This document shows, one piece after another, positions 33,220-42,547 of a stretch of DNA of 64,000 bases (positions are counted from its first letter, which is position 1; the number at the start of each line of letters is the position of its first letter). The position numbers were made by a program, and so were the translations under genes. Below the pieces are notes generated by a model that saw nothing but the letters and a program-made list of their open reading frames with translations, had not been told where the DNA came from and did not search any database. Source of the stretch: an uncultured Megasphaera sp. (GTDB lineage Bacteria; Bacillota; Negativicutes; Veillonellales; Megasphaeraceae); the NCBI RefSeq assembly GCF_900539295.1, contig NZ_UQBH01000005.1, forward strand, positions 41,506-105,505, in the 5' to 3' direction.

Positions 33220-35172
33220 TTAAATATACTGATCCTGTACAAGGGAATTATTGATGTAGACTTTGACCCGGGTCTTACCGGTCCCGCTGACGCTCTTTGA
33301 AATATTATCGCCGCCGGATTGGTTGCGGTCGTAGACGACGCGCGAGCCGTTATCGTCCGATACGATAATTTGGACGTGCTGGTTGGAAGCGCCGGCAGGA
33401 ACACTGATATTGACTGTCCCGTAGTGCGGCGTGCCGGCCGGTTCCTGGTTGTTGGCACTGCCGTCCGAGCCGCCTGACTGCGAACGCTGGCTGCCGGGAT
33501 ATTCGACGGTCAGGTTGACGACCTTGCCGTCCCCTGCAGCCTGGGCCGTAACGACGGCCTGCGAGCTGTCTTTCGAAGCGTCGAGGTTGGCGACGGAGCC
33601 GACAGAATAGCCTGCACTTTCGAGTGCTTTTTCGGCTTCTTCCAAGGTCATGCCGCTCGTATTGGGCGCCTCATTTTTAGCGGCTTCAGCTGCTTTTTCA
33701 GCATCGCTCTTACGGCAGACGACGAGGTTAACCTTGGTACCCTTATCGACCTTCTTCGGTGACGCCGGGCTCTGACTGATAATCGTCCCGTCGGCATACT
33801 GGGCACTCTCTTTATAGGTTACCTTGCCGACAGACAAGCCGATTTCCTTCAATTTACTTTCAGCCTCTTCCAGGGTAAGGCTCCTCAGATCAGGCATTAA
33901 GACCTGCTCTCCTTTATTGCCCTTGCTGACGGTCAGGTAGATGGTCCGATTAGCCTTGACGACAGCCCCTCCTGACGGCGTCTGGGCGACGACCTCGCCG
34001 ACAGGCACTTCCTCGCTTTCTACCTCTTTGACCGAGACGTCAAGCTTCTTGTCCTTCAGGATTTTCCGGGCAATTTCCACTTGTTTCCCCGTTACGTTCG
34101 GAACGGTAATATCTTCGGTACTCCAGAAATTGCCAAAGGAAAAGAAGGCCCAAACGAAGGCGACGAGAAAGACACCGAGCATGCCGATGATAATCGTCTT
34201 TTGGGAATGGTTACTGATAGAATCCATGAAGCGGGCAAAAATATTCTTCTTTTTCGGGGCTTCTTCAGGCAGCTCTTTTTCCTTGATAGGCTGGATTTTC
34301 TGGGTCCCAAAGTTATACGTCCCCTTACTGATAATGGGACGGGCACCGTTGGTATTGATGAAGCCCTGGGACAGGCGCAGTTCAGACATCATCTCGCCGA
34401 TGGACTGGAATCGATCGTCGGGATTCTTGGACATGGCCTTTAAGATGACCTGTTCGACCAGCCGCGGAATACGGCGATTGTATTTCGTCGGCAGGGGAAT
34501 ATCGTCCTGAACGTGCTTCAAGGCGATGCTGATAGCCGTATCGCCTTCAAAAGGCACGATACCGGTCATCATTTCATACATGACGACGCCGAGGGAATAG
34601 ATATCCGTCCGCTCGTCAATATGGCCGCCGCTGGCCTGTTCCGGCGAAAAATAATGAACCGAACCGAGGACGGTACGGTCGCTGTTTTCTACGGAATTGA
34701 CGGCTCTGGCAATGCCAAAATCTGCGACCTTAATACGCCCCGTTTCGGTAACTAAAATGTTATGGGGCTTAATATCGCAGTGGACGATGCCGTTGGCATG
34801 TGCGTTTTCCAGGGCCTCGCCGATATTAAAGGTAATCTGTATCGACGTATTGATCGGCAAATGGCCGTGCTTTTCGATATACTCTTTCAGCGTCTCGCCG
34901 CGGACGAATTCCATGACGATGTAATGGACGTTTTCGTCGTAGCCGACGTCGTATATATTGACGATATTGGGATGAGACAACTTAGCAGCCGCCTGGGCTT
35001 CCTGCCGGAACCGGACGACGAAGTCATGGTCGTCTCCGTATTTCGCATGAAGTACTTTGACCGCAACGATACGGTCCAGGAGGATATCCTGAGCCTTGTA
35101 TACGCTGGCCATGCCGCCTGTGCCTACTTTTTCCAATATCTTGTATCTATTGTCTAAGATATGACCAATCAT
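33220..35172 (-). CDS. prkC: PASTA-domain Ser/Thr protein kinase
   Basis: 650 residues. The cytoplasmic Hanks-type kinase domain (about 10-270) has GTGGMASVYKA, VAVKVL (Lys), HCDIKPHNILV and DFGIARAV; HCD replaces the usual HRD. One transmembrane helix lies near 330 (TIIIGMLGVFLVAFVWAFF), followed by three PASTA repeats (about 355-560) that sense muropeptides or lipid II, and a C-terminal Ig-like tail as in Bacillus PrkC. It pairs with the PP2C phosphatase just upstream. Controls growth/cell-wall signalling. Confidence 0.97.
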   Translation of the reverse strand: MIGHILDNRYKILEKVGTGGMASVYKAQDILLDRIVAVKVLHAKYGDDHDFVVRFRQEAQAAAKLSHPNIVNIYDVGYDENVHYIVMEFVRGETLKEYIEKHGHLPINTSIQITFNIGEALENAHANGIVHCDIKPHNILVTETGRIKVADFGIARAVNSVENSDRTVLGSVHYFSPEQASGGHIDERTDIYSLGVVMYEMMTGIVPFEGDTAISIALKHVQDDIPLPTKYNRRIPRLVEQVILKAMSKNPDDRFQSIGEMMSELRLSQGFINTNGARPIISKGTYNFGTQKIQPIKEKELPEEAPKKKNIFARFMDSISNHSQKTIIIGMLGVFLVAFVWAFFSFGNFWSTEDITVPNVTGKQVEIARKILKDKKLDVSVKEVESEEVPVGEVVAQTPSGGAVVKANRTIYLTVSKGNKGEQVLMPDLRSLTLEEAESKLKEIGLSVGKVTYKESAQYADGTIISQSPASPKKVDKGTKVNLVVCRKSDAEKAAEAAKNEAPNTSGMTLEEAEKALESAGYSVGSVANLDASKDSSQAVVTAQAAGDGKVVNLTVEYPGSQRSQSGGSDGSANNQEPAGTPHYGTVNISVPAGASNQHVQIIVSDDNGSRVVYDRNQSGGDNISKSVSGTGKTRVKVYINNSLVQDQYI

Positions 35173-35208
35173 TTTTAACTATTCCACCACTTTCATAGTC
35201 GTTCCCGA

Positions 35209-35934
35209 TTATATGGTTGTTAAAATTGCCGTGACATTGTCCTTGGCCCCGTTTTGATAGACGAGGTCAAAGAGATCGTTGATAATCTCTCGCTCTGTCC
35301 GGCCGTAGTCGCCGATGGCATCACAAAGTTCCTGCTTCTCAATGAAGGACGTCAAGCCGTCGGAACAAATCAGAATACGGTCATTCGGCTGTACTTCAAA
35401 GGCTCCGGTATCGACGATGAGATTAGAATCGACACCGACGGCTCTGGTCAGTACATGGCGCTGAGGATGAGTCAGCGCTTCTTCTTCTGTAATCTTACCT
35501 TTATCAAGTAAAACCTGGACAATCGTATGATCGACAGAAATCTGTGAAAAGACTCCCTCCCGGTACAAGTAAATGCGGCTGTCCCCGACGTGGCCCCAAA
35601 AGGCCATATGCCGGGCCAGGGTCACCATGGAAACGGTCGTTCCCATCCCCTTGAGAGATGGGTCGATCAAGGTCTTGCTGATGATACTGGAATTGGCGTA
35701 TTGAATCGCCTTTTCCAGCTGCACCGGTGCCGCATAATTAAAGTTCTTAAAATAATAGGCAATGGCTTCTACCGCCGTCTTACTGGCGATTTCACCGCCG
35801 ACGTAGCCGCCCATTCCGTCAGCTACGGCCAGCACATTTCGCTCATGGCTGATATAAAAAGAATCTTCATTTACTTTCCGAACCAGGCCGATTTTGGATT
35901 CACCGTATGTGCCCAAATTCTCACGTCCTCTCAC
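35209..35934 (-). CDS. prpC: PP2C-type Ser/Thr phosphatase
   Basis: 241 residues, the bacterial PP2C core. Metal-binding motifs: VADGMGGYVGGEIAS, GTTVSMVTLARH, WGHVGDSRIYLYREG, LICSDGLTSF and KDNVTAILTTI. It reverses phosphorylation by the kinase encoded 36 bp downstream; this stp-prkC order is conserved in Firmicutes. Confidence 0.97.
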   Translation of the reverse strand: MRGRENLGTYGESKIGLVRKVNEDSFYISHERNVLAVADGMGGYVGGEIASKTAVEAIAYYFKNFNYAAPVQLEKAIQYANSSIISKTLIDPSLKGMGTTVSMVTLARHMAFWGHVGDSRIYLYREGVFSQISVDHTIVQVLLDKGKITEEEALTHPQRHVLTRAVGVDSNLIVDTGAFEVQPNDRILICSDGLTSFIEKQELCDAIGDYGRTEREIINDLFDLVYQNGAKDNVTAILTTI

Positions 35935-35985
35935 GGTGTTTCGTTATAGGTACACATTAATTCATATCATATTCCCTGTCACCTG

Positions 35986-37014
35986 TCAAATGTTTTCGCG
36001 TTTTATACGAAGCTGGCCGCAAGCCGCCTGAATCTTGCTGCCCATTTCCCGGCGCAGCGTAACCGGCACGCCGTGGCGCTGCAAATAGGTAACGAATTCA
36101 CTGATGGATTTGTCATCAGGCCGATAGAGGCCGACGTCGTAGTTGTCATTGATGGGAATGGCATTGATCAGGATGTTTTTTCCGCTGAAAAGGCGGGACA
36201 GCTCTTTGGCACAGGCATTGGTACAGGTCAGATTCTTGATGAGAATATATTCATAAGTAACCTTCCGGCCTGTCTCTTCAAAATAATGCTGAGCCGCCGT
36301 CAAGACGGCCTCGAGAGGATACTTGTCGGTAATCGGCATGATCCGCCGCCGCAAAGCATCATTCGGTGCATGAAGGGATACGGCCAGGGTGATGGGCATC
36401 CCCTCTTTGGCCAGTTGGTACATCTTAGGCACGATGCCCGACGTCGACAAGGTCATATTGCGATACCCTAAGTAGAAGGTATCCTTTTCGTGGATGAGCT
36501 GCATGAAACGGATGACATTATCGTAGTTGAGCAAGGGCTCGCCGGTACCCATGATGACGATGGAATGGAGGTCCGGCGTCACATGCTGGCGGAAAGCCAA
36601 CAATTGAGCCACCATCTCACCGGCCGACAGATTGCGGACGAAGCCGTTTTTTGCCGAGGCACAGAAGGCGCAGTTAACGGCACAGCCTACCTGCGACGAA
36701 ACGCAGATCGAATTTCCGTAATCGTGCATCATGAGAACCGTTTCAACGGTCTGTCCGTCTTTAAGGCGCAGCAGCAATTTAACAGTCCGACCGTCCGGCG
36801 CATCGAGGCGGGATACGATGTCGGGCACATAAATCGGCAGGACTTCTTTTAAGAGGTCCCTGTCTTTTTGCGGCAGGAGCACCATGTCATCCCAGGAAAA
36901 AATCGATTGCTTATAGAGGTAATGGAAAATCTGATCGGCCCGGAATTTTTTCATTCCCTGGGCGACGAGGAAGTCCTGTAGGTCTTTTTTTGTCATATCG
37001 AATAGATTCATCAT
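35986..37014 (-). CDS. rlmN: Dual-specificity 23S rRNA/tRNA adenine C2-methyltransferase
   Basis: 342 residues. Radical-SAM CxxxCxxC motif in GCAVNCAFCASAKNGF, plus the GTGEPLLNYDNVIRF segment and a late catalytic Cys (QAACGQL). It methylates A2503 of 23S rRNA and A37 of some tRNAs using two SAM molecules. It follows rsmB with a 1-bp gap, as in many Firmicutes. Confidence 0.98.
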   Translation of the reverse strand: MMNLFDMTKKDLQDFLVAQGMKKFRADQIFHYLYKQSIFSWDDMVLLPQKDRDLLKEVLPIYVPDIVSRLDAPDGRTVKLLLRLKDGQTVETVLMMHDYGNSICVSSQVGCAVNCAFCASAKNGFVRNLSAGEMVAQLLAFRQHVTPDLHSIVIMGTGEPLLNYDNVIRFMQLIHEKDTFYLGYRNMTLSTSGIVPKMYQLAKEGMPITLAVSLHAPNDALRRRIMPITDKYPLEAVLTAAQHYFEETGRKVTYEYILIKNLTCTNACAKELSRLFSGKNILINAIPINDNYDVGLYRPDDKSISEFVTYLQRHGVPVTLRREMGSKIQAACGQLRIKRENI

Positions 37015-37015
37015 A

Positions 37016-38347
37016 TCAAGACTCCTTCTTCATACGGGCAATGAAGAACCCGTCCATGCCATCACGCTGAGGCAAAAGCTGGATAAAGGGGCCTTCATGG
37101 CCGGGGACAGCCAGTTTTTCAGCAGCATTTTCAACATGAAACTCCGGATGCTTCTGCAAAAACTCCATAACGATTCGGCTGTTTTCGTCGTCATTCAACG
37201 TACACGTACTGTACACCAAGACGCCGCCGGGGCGCACGCACTGAGACGCACTGTCCAAGATGCTCCGCTGCAGGGCCGGCAAGGTGCGAAGATCGCTCAG
37301 CTGCTTACGCCAGCGAAGATCGATTTTGTGGCGCAGGACGCCGAGACCGGAACAAGGCGCATCGATCAAGACGCGGTCTGCCCGACCGCCGTACTTCTGG
37401 CCGATGGTGCAGGCATTCTGCAAGAGGGTGCGAACATTTTTCAGGCCCAGCTTTTGGGCATTATAATCGATCAACTTCAACTTATGTTCATGGATGTCGC
37501 CGCCATAGACGATGCACGACGGACCGCCGAGGGCTGCCAAATGGGTCGTCTTGCCGCCCGGTGCCGCACAGACGTCGAGGACCAGTTCGTGAGGCTGAGG
37601 GTCGACGATATGGGCCACGAGCTGAGACGGCTCATCTTGAATGATGGCCCGCCCGTCCTTTAGGCATTCCAATTCGTGAATTCCCAAGTGGCCGTCGATA
37701 TAGATGCCGTCCGGCGAAACCGGCGTCGGACGAGCCTGAATCCCCGCTTTTACGAGTTCATCCAAGAGCTCATCCCGACCGGTCACGGTCGTATTGACCC
37801 GCAGGCACAACGGCGGAATGGTATCGAAATACTGACAGAGCTTTTCCGTTTCATCAGGGCCGTAATCTTCGAGCCAGCGGCGGATAAGCCAATCCTGCTG
37901 ATGATAGGTCAGGGCCAAGTAGGTTTCTAAATCCGTCTCCTTGTCGGGAATGACGAAGGAATTGCGGTTGCGGATACTGTTTCGCAGCATGGCGTTGACG
38001 AATTTTGCCATGCCTTTATTGCCAAACTTGGTTGCCATCTTGACCGACTCGTTACAAGCCGCCGATTCCGGCACCTTATCCATTCCGAAGATCTGATAGA
38101 GCCCCAGGCGGACGATGGCCAGGCAGACCGGGTCGAGCTTATTTAATTTGCGCGTACTGAGCTGGGAAATAATCCAGTCCAAATAATTGAGGCAGCGCAG
38201 TGTCCCATAAACCAGTTCGGTGTAAAACCGTCGGTCCCGGTCAGAAAATTTATGGGCCTGTATCGCCTTAGAGACGACGATATTACTATACCCTTCATCC
38301 CTGCAAATGGTCAGCAGGCTTTGAAAGGCAATTTCACGTACATTCAT
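37016..38347 (-). CDS. rsmB: 16S rRNA (cytosine-967-C5)-methyltransferase
   Basis: 443 residues. N-terminal NusB-like RNA-binding domain (1-140, REIAFQSLLTI ... MLRNSIRNR), then the Rossmann methyltransferase: VLDVCAAPGGKTTHLAALG (SAM), DAPCSGLGVLRHKIDLRWR (catalytic Cys in PC) and VYSTCTLNDDENSRIV (second catalytic Cys). It is 69 bp downstream of fmt; no gene lies between. Confidence 0.98.
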   Translation of the reverse strand: MNVREIAFQSLLTICRDEGYSNIVVSKAIQAHKFSDRDRRFYTELVYGTLRCLNYLDWIISQLSTRKLNKLDPVCLAIVRLGLYQIFGMDKVPESAACNESVKMATKFGNKGMAKFVNAMLRNSIRNRNSFVIPDKETDLETYLALTYHQQDWLIRRWLEDYGPDETEKLCQYFDTIPPLCLRVNTTVTGRDELLDELVKAGIQARPTPVSPDGIYIDGHLGIHELECLKDGRAIIQDEPSQLVAHIVDPQPHELVLDVCAAPGGKTTHLAALGGPSCIVYGGDIHEHKLKLIDYNAQKLGLKNVRTLLQNACTIGQKYGGRADRVLIDAPCSGLGVLRHKIDLRWRKQLSDLRTLPALQRSILDSASQCVRPGGVLVYSTCTLNDDENSRIVMEFLQKHPEFHVENAAEKLAVPGHEGPFIQLLPQRDGMDGFFIARMKKES

Positions 38348-38416
38348 GGATTCCTCCTACATAAGAAACAGGACGTCTGCCGTCTGGCAAAGATGCCCCG
38401 CTTTAGGGTGCAGCGG

Positions 38417-39352
38417 CTATAACGTTTCGCCGACGATCAGTTCCACGCCTTGCAGATACTGAGCCGTCGTCAGGCGTTTACGGCTTTCCGGCTGGACTTC
38501 CGTAATGCGAAGAGCGCCCTTTCCGGTCTGCACCGTAAAGGACTTCTTGGTTACGGCAGTGACCGTTCCCGGAGCGGCTTTTGTCCCTTCGACGACGTCG
38601 GCTGACCAGATTTTCAGGCGCTTGCCGTCGCGGCACACCGTATAGGCGCCGGGATGGGGATCTAAGGTCCGAATCAGTCGTTCCAGGACGACGGCGTCAG
38701 CATTCCAATCGAGGGCTGCTTCTTCTTTCGTAATCTTAGCCGTATACGTGGCCTGACTTTCGTCCTGGGCTACGGCATTTTGTTCATACTTTTCAAGGTC
38801 GTCGACGACCGTCATCAAAGTCGAAGCACCGAGAGAGGCCAGTTTATCGAACAAGGTACCTGTCGTTTCCTTGGCGTCTAAGGGAATGACGGCTTTTTTC
38901 AGCATCTTCCCCGTATCCATGCCTTCGTCGAGGAGCATGACGGTAACGCCGCTTTCAGCCTCGCCTTCCTTGACAGCATACTGAATAGGCGCGGCGCCGC
39001 GGTACTTCGGCAGGAGCGAACCGTGAACGTTGAGACAGCCGTATTTCGGGATATCGAGAACAGCTTTGGGCAGAATTTTACCGTAGGCGATGACGATGAT
39101 GACGTCCGGAGAAAGCCCGGCCAGTTCGGCAATGACCGCTTCATCCCGCATGGAATCAGGTTGGAACACGGGAATCCCAAGTTCGACGGCTTTTTCCTTT
39201 ACCGGCGAAAAGGTCACCTTCTTCCCGCGGCCCCGCTGCTTATCGGGCTGAGAATAGACGGCGACCACGTCGTGCTGCGATTGGGCCAGCTGAGCTAAAG
39301 CCGGAACGGAAAAATCAGGTGTTCCCATGAATACGATGCGTAAGCGTTCCAT
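38417..39352 (-). CDS. fmt: Methionyl-tRNA formyltransferase
   Basis: 311 residues. RIVFMGTPDFSVPAL at the N-terminus, the NVHGSLLPKYRGAAPIQYAV catalytic segment (N, H), and DTGKML (Asp) are conserved. The C-terminal OB-like tRNA-binding domain occupies about 205-311. It formylates initiator Met-tRNA. Its start shares a base with the def stop, so translation is coupled. Confidence 0.98.
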   Translation of the reverse strand: MERLRIVFMGTPDFSVPALAQLAQSQHDVVAVYSQPDKQRGRGKKVTFSPVKEKAVELGIPVFQPDSMRDEAVIAELAGLSPDVIIVIAYGKILPKAVLDIPKYGCLNVHGSLLPKYRGAAPIQYAVKEGEAESGVTVMLLDEGMDTGKMLKKAVIPLDAKETTGTLFDKLASLGASTLMTVVDDLEKYEQNAVAQDESQATYTAKITKEEAALDWNADAVVLERLIRTLDPHPGAYTVCRDGKRLKIWSADVVEGTKAAPGTVTAVTKKSFTVQTGKGALRITEVQPESRKRLTTAQYLQGVELIVGETL

Positions 39353-39813
39353 TATTCCCCTACTTTCTGTAAATCCGTCGCTTTTTCAATAAATAAATGG
39401 CCGTAGAGATGGTCCATTTCATGCTGGAAAATGCGGGCTAAGAAGCCTTCCGGTTCATAAATAACCGTTTTGCCGTGTCGATTCAGGGAGCGGACCTTGA
39501 TTTTAGAAGCCCGCTGCACCTTGCCGTAATAACCGGGAACGCTCAGGCAGCCTTCCGTATCGATGTTCGTTTCTTCCGACATTTCCAAGATTTCCGGATT
39601 GATGAGTTCAATCAGGCCGTTGCCGTCATCGAGGACGATGAGCTGCAGCGATTCATTGACCTGGGGAGCGGCAAGGCCAACCCCTTCAGCAGCATACATC
39701 GTTTCTGCCATGTCGTCGAGAATTTTCTTTATATGTTTATTTACTTTTGCAACCGGTTTTGCCGTCGCTTTCAAGACGGGATCCCCGGCTTTTATGATTT
39801 TGAGTAATGCCAT
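39352..39813 (-). CDS. def: Peptide deformylase
   Basis: 153 residues. All three metal-site motifs are present: GVGLAAPQVNES, EGCLSVPGYYG (Cys ligand) and FQHEMDHLYGHLFIEK (HExxH). It removes the N-formyl group from new proteins, pairing with fmt. The 268-bp gap before priA holds the priA terminator and presumably this operon's promoter. Confidence 0.98.
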   Translation of the reverse strand: MALLKIIKAGDPVLKATAKPVAKVNKHIKKILDDMAETMYAAEGVGLAAPQVNESLQLIVLDDGNGLIELINPEILEMSEETNIDTEGCLSVPGYYGKVQRASKIKVRSLNRHGKTVIYEPEGFLARIFQHEMDHLYGHLFIEKATDLQKVGE

Positions 39814-40008
39814 ATATCTTTCACCTCATTGTTATAGTAAAACGCTTATCCGTCTTATTATAGCGGAAAAACAGTCAAAACGCTACTGTAAGAATGTAAA
39901 TCAGCCATCGCCATACACGAGGCAAAACTCCTTACATATCTATTATATCAGATTCATTCAAGTCTTACCGATAAAATTTCTTATTCAGAATTATTCCTTT
40001 ATCGTTTC

Positions 40009-40045
40009 AAAAAAGCGAAGCCTGTGTGACAACACACAGGCTTTT
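40009..40045 (-). terminator. Intrinsic terminator of priA
   Basis: AAGCCTGTGTG (40018-40028) pairs with CACACAGGCTT (40033-40043); on the minus strand a TTTTTT run follows at 40009-40014. It separates priA from def transcription. Confidence 0.85.
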
Positions 40046-40081
40046 AGCTCAAAAGTATTTAGAAAACAAATCAGCCGAGTC

Positions 40082-42448
40082 CTACATAGACGGGTCGACG
40101 TCGATGACGACGCCCGTCTGCCAGCAGGCCGGAAGGTCACGCATCGCCTTCTTTATCGGTCCCAGGTCGGCTGCCGTCAGCGATATGACCAGCCGGTACT
40201 TATTGCGTATCTTTTTGATGACGTCTTCATAAGGACCGATGACGATGACCGAAGATCCGTGTTCCTTATTCCAGCTTTCAAGGGCGGCAGAGATGTCATT
40301 GGCCTTTCGCCAGACTTCCCTTTCGTCGACATCATTGATCAAGATCTTGGTCATTTCCTGAAAAGGAGGATAGGCCAATTCTTTTCGGAACTGAATTTCC
40401 TGATCGTAAAACTCCCGATAGGCCTGACGAGACGCACATTGAATGACGTAGTGGTCCGGCGCATAGGTCTGCATGACGACGCGGCCCGGAACCTCGCCTC
40501 GGCCGGCCCTGCCGGCCGCCTGAGTGAGCAGCTGGAAAGTCCGCTCCCCGGCCCAATAGGCCGGCAGGTTGAGCAGGCTGTCGGCCGACAAGATGCCGAC
40601 AGCACTGACGCCGGGGAAGTCATGGCCTTTGGCGACCATCTGCGTCCCTAGTAAGATATCGTATTCATGGCGGCGGAAGGCTTCAATGATGCGGTCACCG
40701 CTGTGTTTTCGACTCGTCGTATCCTGGTCGAGGCGGACGATGCGGGCCGTCGGAAAGAGTTCGTGCAGCTGCTGCTCCACCTTTTCCGTACCGCTGCCAA
40801 AAAATTTAATGTATTTGCTGCCGCAGGACGGACAAACCGTCGGCACAGGCTTTTCAGCGTCACAGTAATGACACTTCAAATGAGACGACTGGCGGTGATA
40901 TACCATGGCTACGTCACAGGTATCACACTTGACGACGTAACCGCATTTGCGGCACATGACGAAGGTCGAGTAGCCCCGCCGATTGAGAAGGATGATTGCC
41001 TGCTGCCGCGCTGCCAGCGTTTCATTCAAAAGGTTGTACAAGGCGTCGGAAACGACGCGGTAATTCCCGCGGGCCAGTTCCTCCCGCATATCGACGACGG
41101 TCACTTCCGGTAAAGGGCGCCGGCCGACACGTTCTTTCAGTTCGACTAAGACGTAATCCCCTTCCAGGGCCTTATAATAATCACCTAAAGCCGGCGTCGC
41201 ACTGCCGAGGATGACCGGACAGCCGTAATAAGCCGCCCGCTTCCGTGCTACGGCAACGGCATGGTAGCGCGGTGCCTCATCCTGCTTATACGAGCTGTCG
41301 TGAGCTTCATCAACGATGAACAGGCCGATGGACCGGGCTGCCGAAAAGACGGCCGATCTGGCGCCGATACAGATGTGACTGGTCCCGTTCTGCATGCGCA
41401 GCCAGTTATTTCGCTTTTCCCCTTGGGACAGCTGGCTGTGCATGACGACGACATCGTCGCCGAAGCGGCGCAAAAAGCGGCGCACGATTTGGCCGGTCAA
41501 GGCGATTTCCGGGACTAAGACGATGACCTGCTGTCCCCGCTTCAGAACTTTCTCAGCGAGCTGCATATAAATTTCAGTCTTGCCGCTGCCGGTAACGCCG
41601 TGGAGGACGTAAGTCTTTCCGCCTTCATCCCTTTCGATAAGGGAAAGAGCTTCTTCTTGTTCCGCCGTCAACGGCAAGGCCTCATCGGGTTCCATAGACG
41701 GCAGGATATTCGTCGTCCCTGCCGGATGCTGTTCCCACCGGGCAAGACCGGTCGCACAGAGGCGGCGCATGAGGTCGCGGGTATAGCCGCGGGACTGAAA
41801 GTAAGCTGCCGGCGCCGTCCCCTTTTCTTTCAGCTCGGACAGCAAGGCCTGCTGTTTAGGCCGGCTGCGGAGAACATCGTCAAGGTCATCTGTTACAAAG
41901 GACAGCCAGTCCTCCATTTTATCGGCAATCTTATTCTTTAAAATACTTTCACTGCAAAGGCCTTTTTCTGCTAAGAGCTGTGAAACAAGGTCGCTGCCGA
42001 ATTTACGGCCGAGGGCCCCCTTTTCCACGCTGCCCTTATCAGCAACATAGAGCTGAACCGTTCGGCCTTCGGCCGTTGTCGAAGATACGGGCCCCAAGGA
42101 TACGCGCTCGCGACGAACGAGGCCGCGCTTATCGATCATGAACAGCCGCAGGGCATCGGAAAGGTTGCAGACGTAATAGTCGCGAATCCAAAGGGCCGTT
42201 TCGATCATTTCTTCCTGGAATCCCGTCTGCGTCGACAACAGGCTCTCAATGGGCTTTAAGGTAAAATCAGACGGCTCTTCCAGTTCTTCGTGGAGGGCGA
42301 CGACGATGCCCTCTTCCCGGCGAAAGCCAAAGGGTACGACGACGCGGCTGCCGACGCGAACGGCTAAGTGTTCCGGCACGATATAAGAAAAAGTCTGCTG
42401 CAAACGCTTGGCCGTCGTATTGATGATGATTTCAGCAATCACGGACAT
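40082..42448 (-). CDS. priA: Primosomal replication protein N' (helicase PriA)
   Basis: 788 residues. N-terminal DNA-binding domains (1-250), then the SF2 helicase: Walker A VTGSGKTEIYMQL, DEAHDSSYKQDEAP, the zinc-binding Cys cluster CRKCGYVVKCDTCD...CHYCD...CPSCGS, and QAAGRAGRGEVPGRV. It restarts stalled replication forks. It has its own terminator, so it is separate from def-fmt although adjacent. In Bacillus it would follow coaBC; here metK and two other genes lie between. Confidence 0.98.
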   Translation of the reverse strand: MSVIAEIIINTTAKRLQQTFSYIVPEHLAVRVGSRVVVPFGFRREEGIVVALHEELEEPSDFTLKPIESLLSTQTGFQEEMIETALWIRDYYVCNLSDALRLFMIDKRGLVRRERVSLGPVSSTTAEGRTVQLYVADKGSVEKGALGRKFGSDLVSQLLAEKGLCSESILKNKIADKMEDWLSFVTDDLDDVLRSRPKQQALLSELKEKGTAPAAYFQSRGYTRDLMRRLCATGLARWEQHPAGTTNILPSMEPDEALPLTAEQEEALSLIERDEGGKTYVLHGVTGSGKTEIYMQLAEKVLKRGQQVIVLVPEIALTGQIVRRFLRRFGDDVVVMHSQLSQGEKRNNWLRMQNGTSHICIGARSAVFSAARSIGLFIVDEAHDSSYKQDEAPRYHAVAVARKRAAYYGCPVILGSATPALGDYYKALEGDYVLVELKERVGRRPLPEVTVVDMREELARGNYRVVSDALYNLLNETLAARQQAIILLNRRGYSTFVMCRKCGYVVKCDTCDVAMVYHRQSSHLKCHYCDAEKPVPTVCPSCGSKYIKFFGSGTEKVEQQLHELFPTARIVRLDQDTTSRKHSGDRIIEAFRRHEYDILLGTQMVAKGHDFPGVSAVGILSADSLLNLPAYWAGERTFQLLTQAAGRAGRGEVPGRVVMQTYAPDHYVIQCASRQAYREFYDQEIQFRKELAYPPFQEMTKILINDVDEREVWRKANDISAALESWNKEHGSSVIVIGPYEDVIKKIRNKYRLVISLTAADLGPIKKAMRDLPACWQTGVVIDVDPSM

Positions 42449-42499
42449 ACCTCCTAAGGGCCGCAGCTAAAAAATCACTGCTGCCCGAGGGCATACGCC

Positions 42500-42538
42500 C
42501 AAAAACAGAAAGAGACTGCCGTAGCTGCGACAGTCTCT
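42500..42538 (-). terminator. Intrinsic terminator of metK
   Basis: AGAGACTGTCG (minus, 42528-42538) pairs with CGGCAGTCTCT (42511-42521), followed by TTCTGTTTTT. It is 10 bp after the metK stop. Confidence 0.85.
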
Positions 42539-42547
42539 GCGTATTAA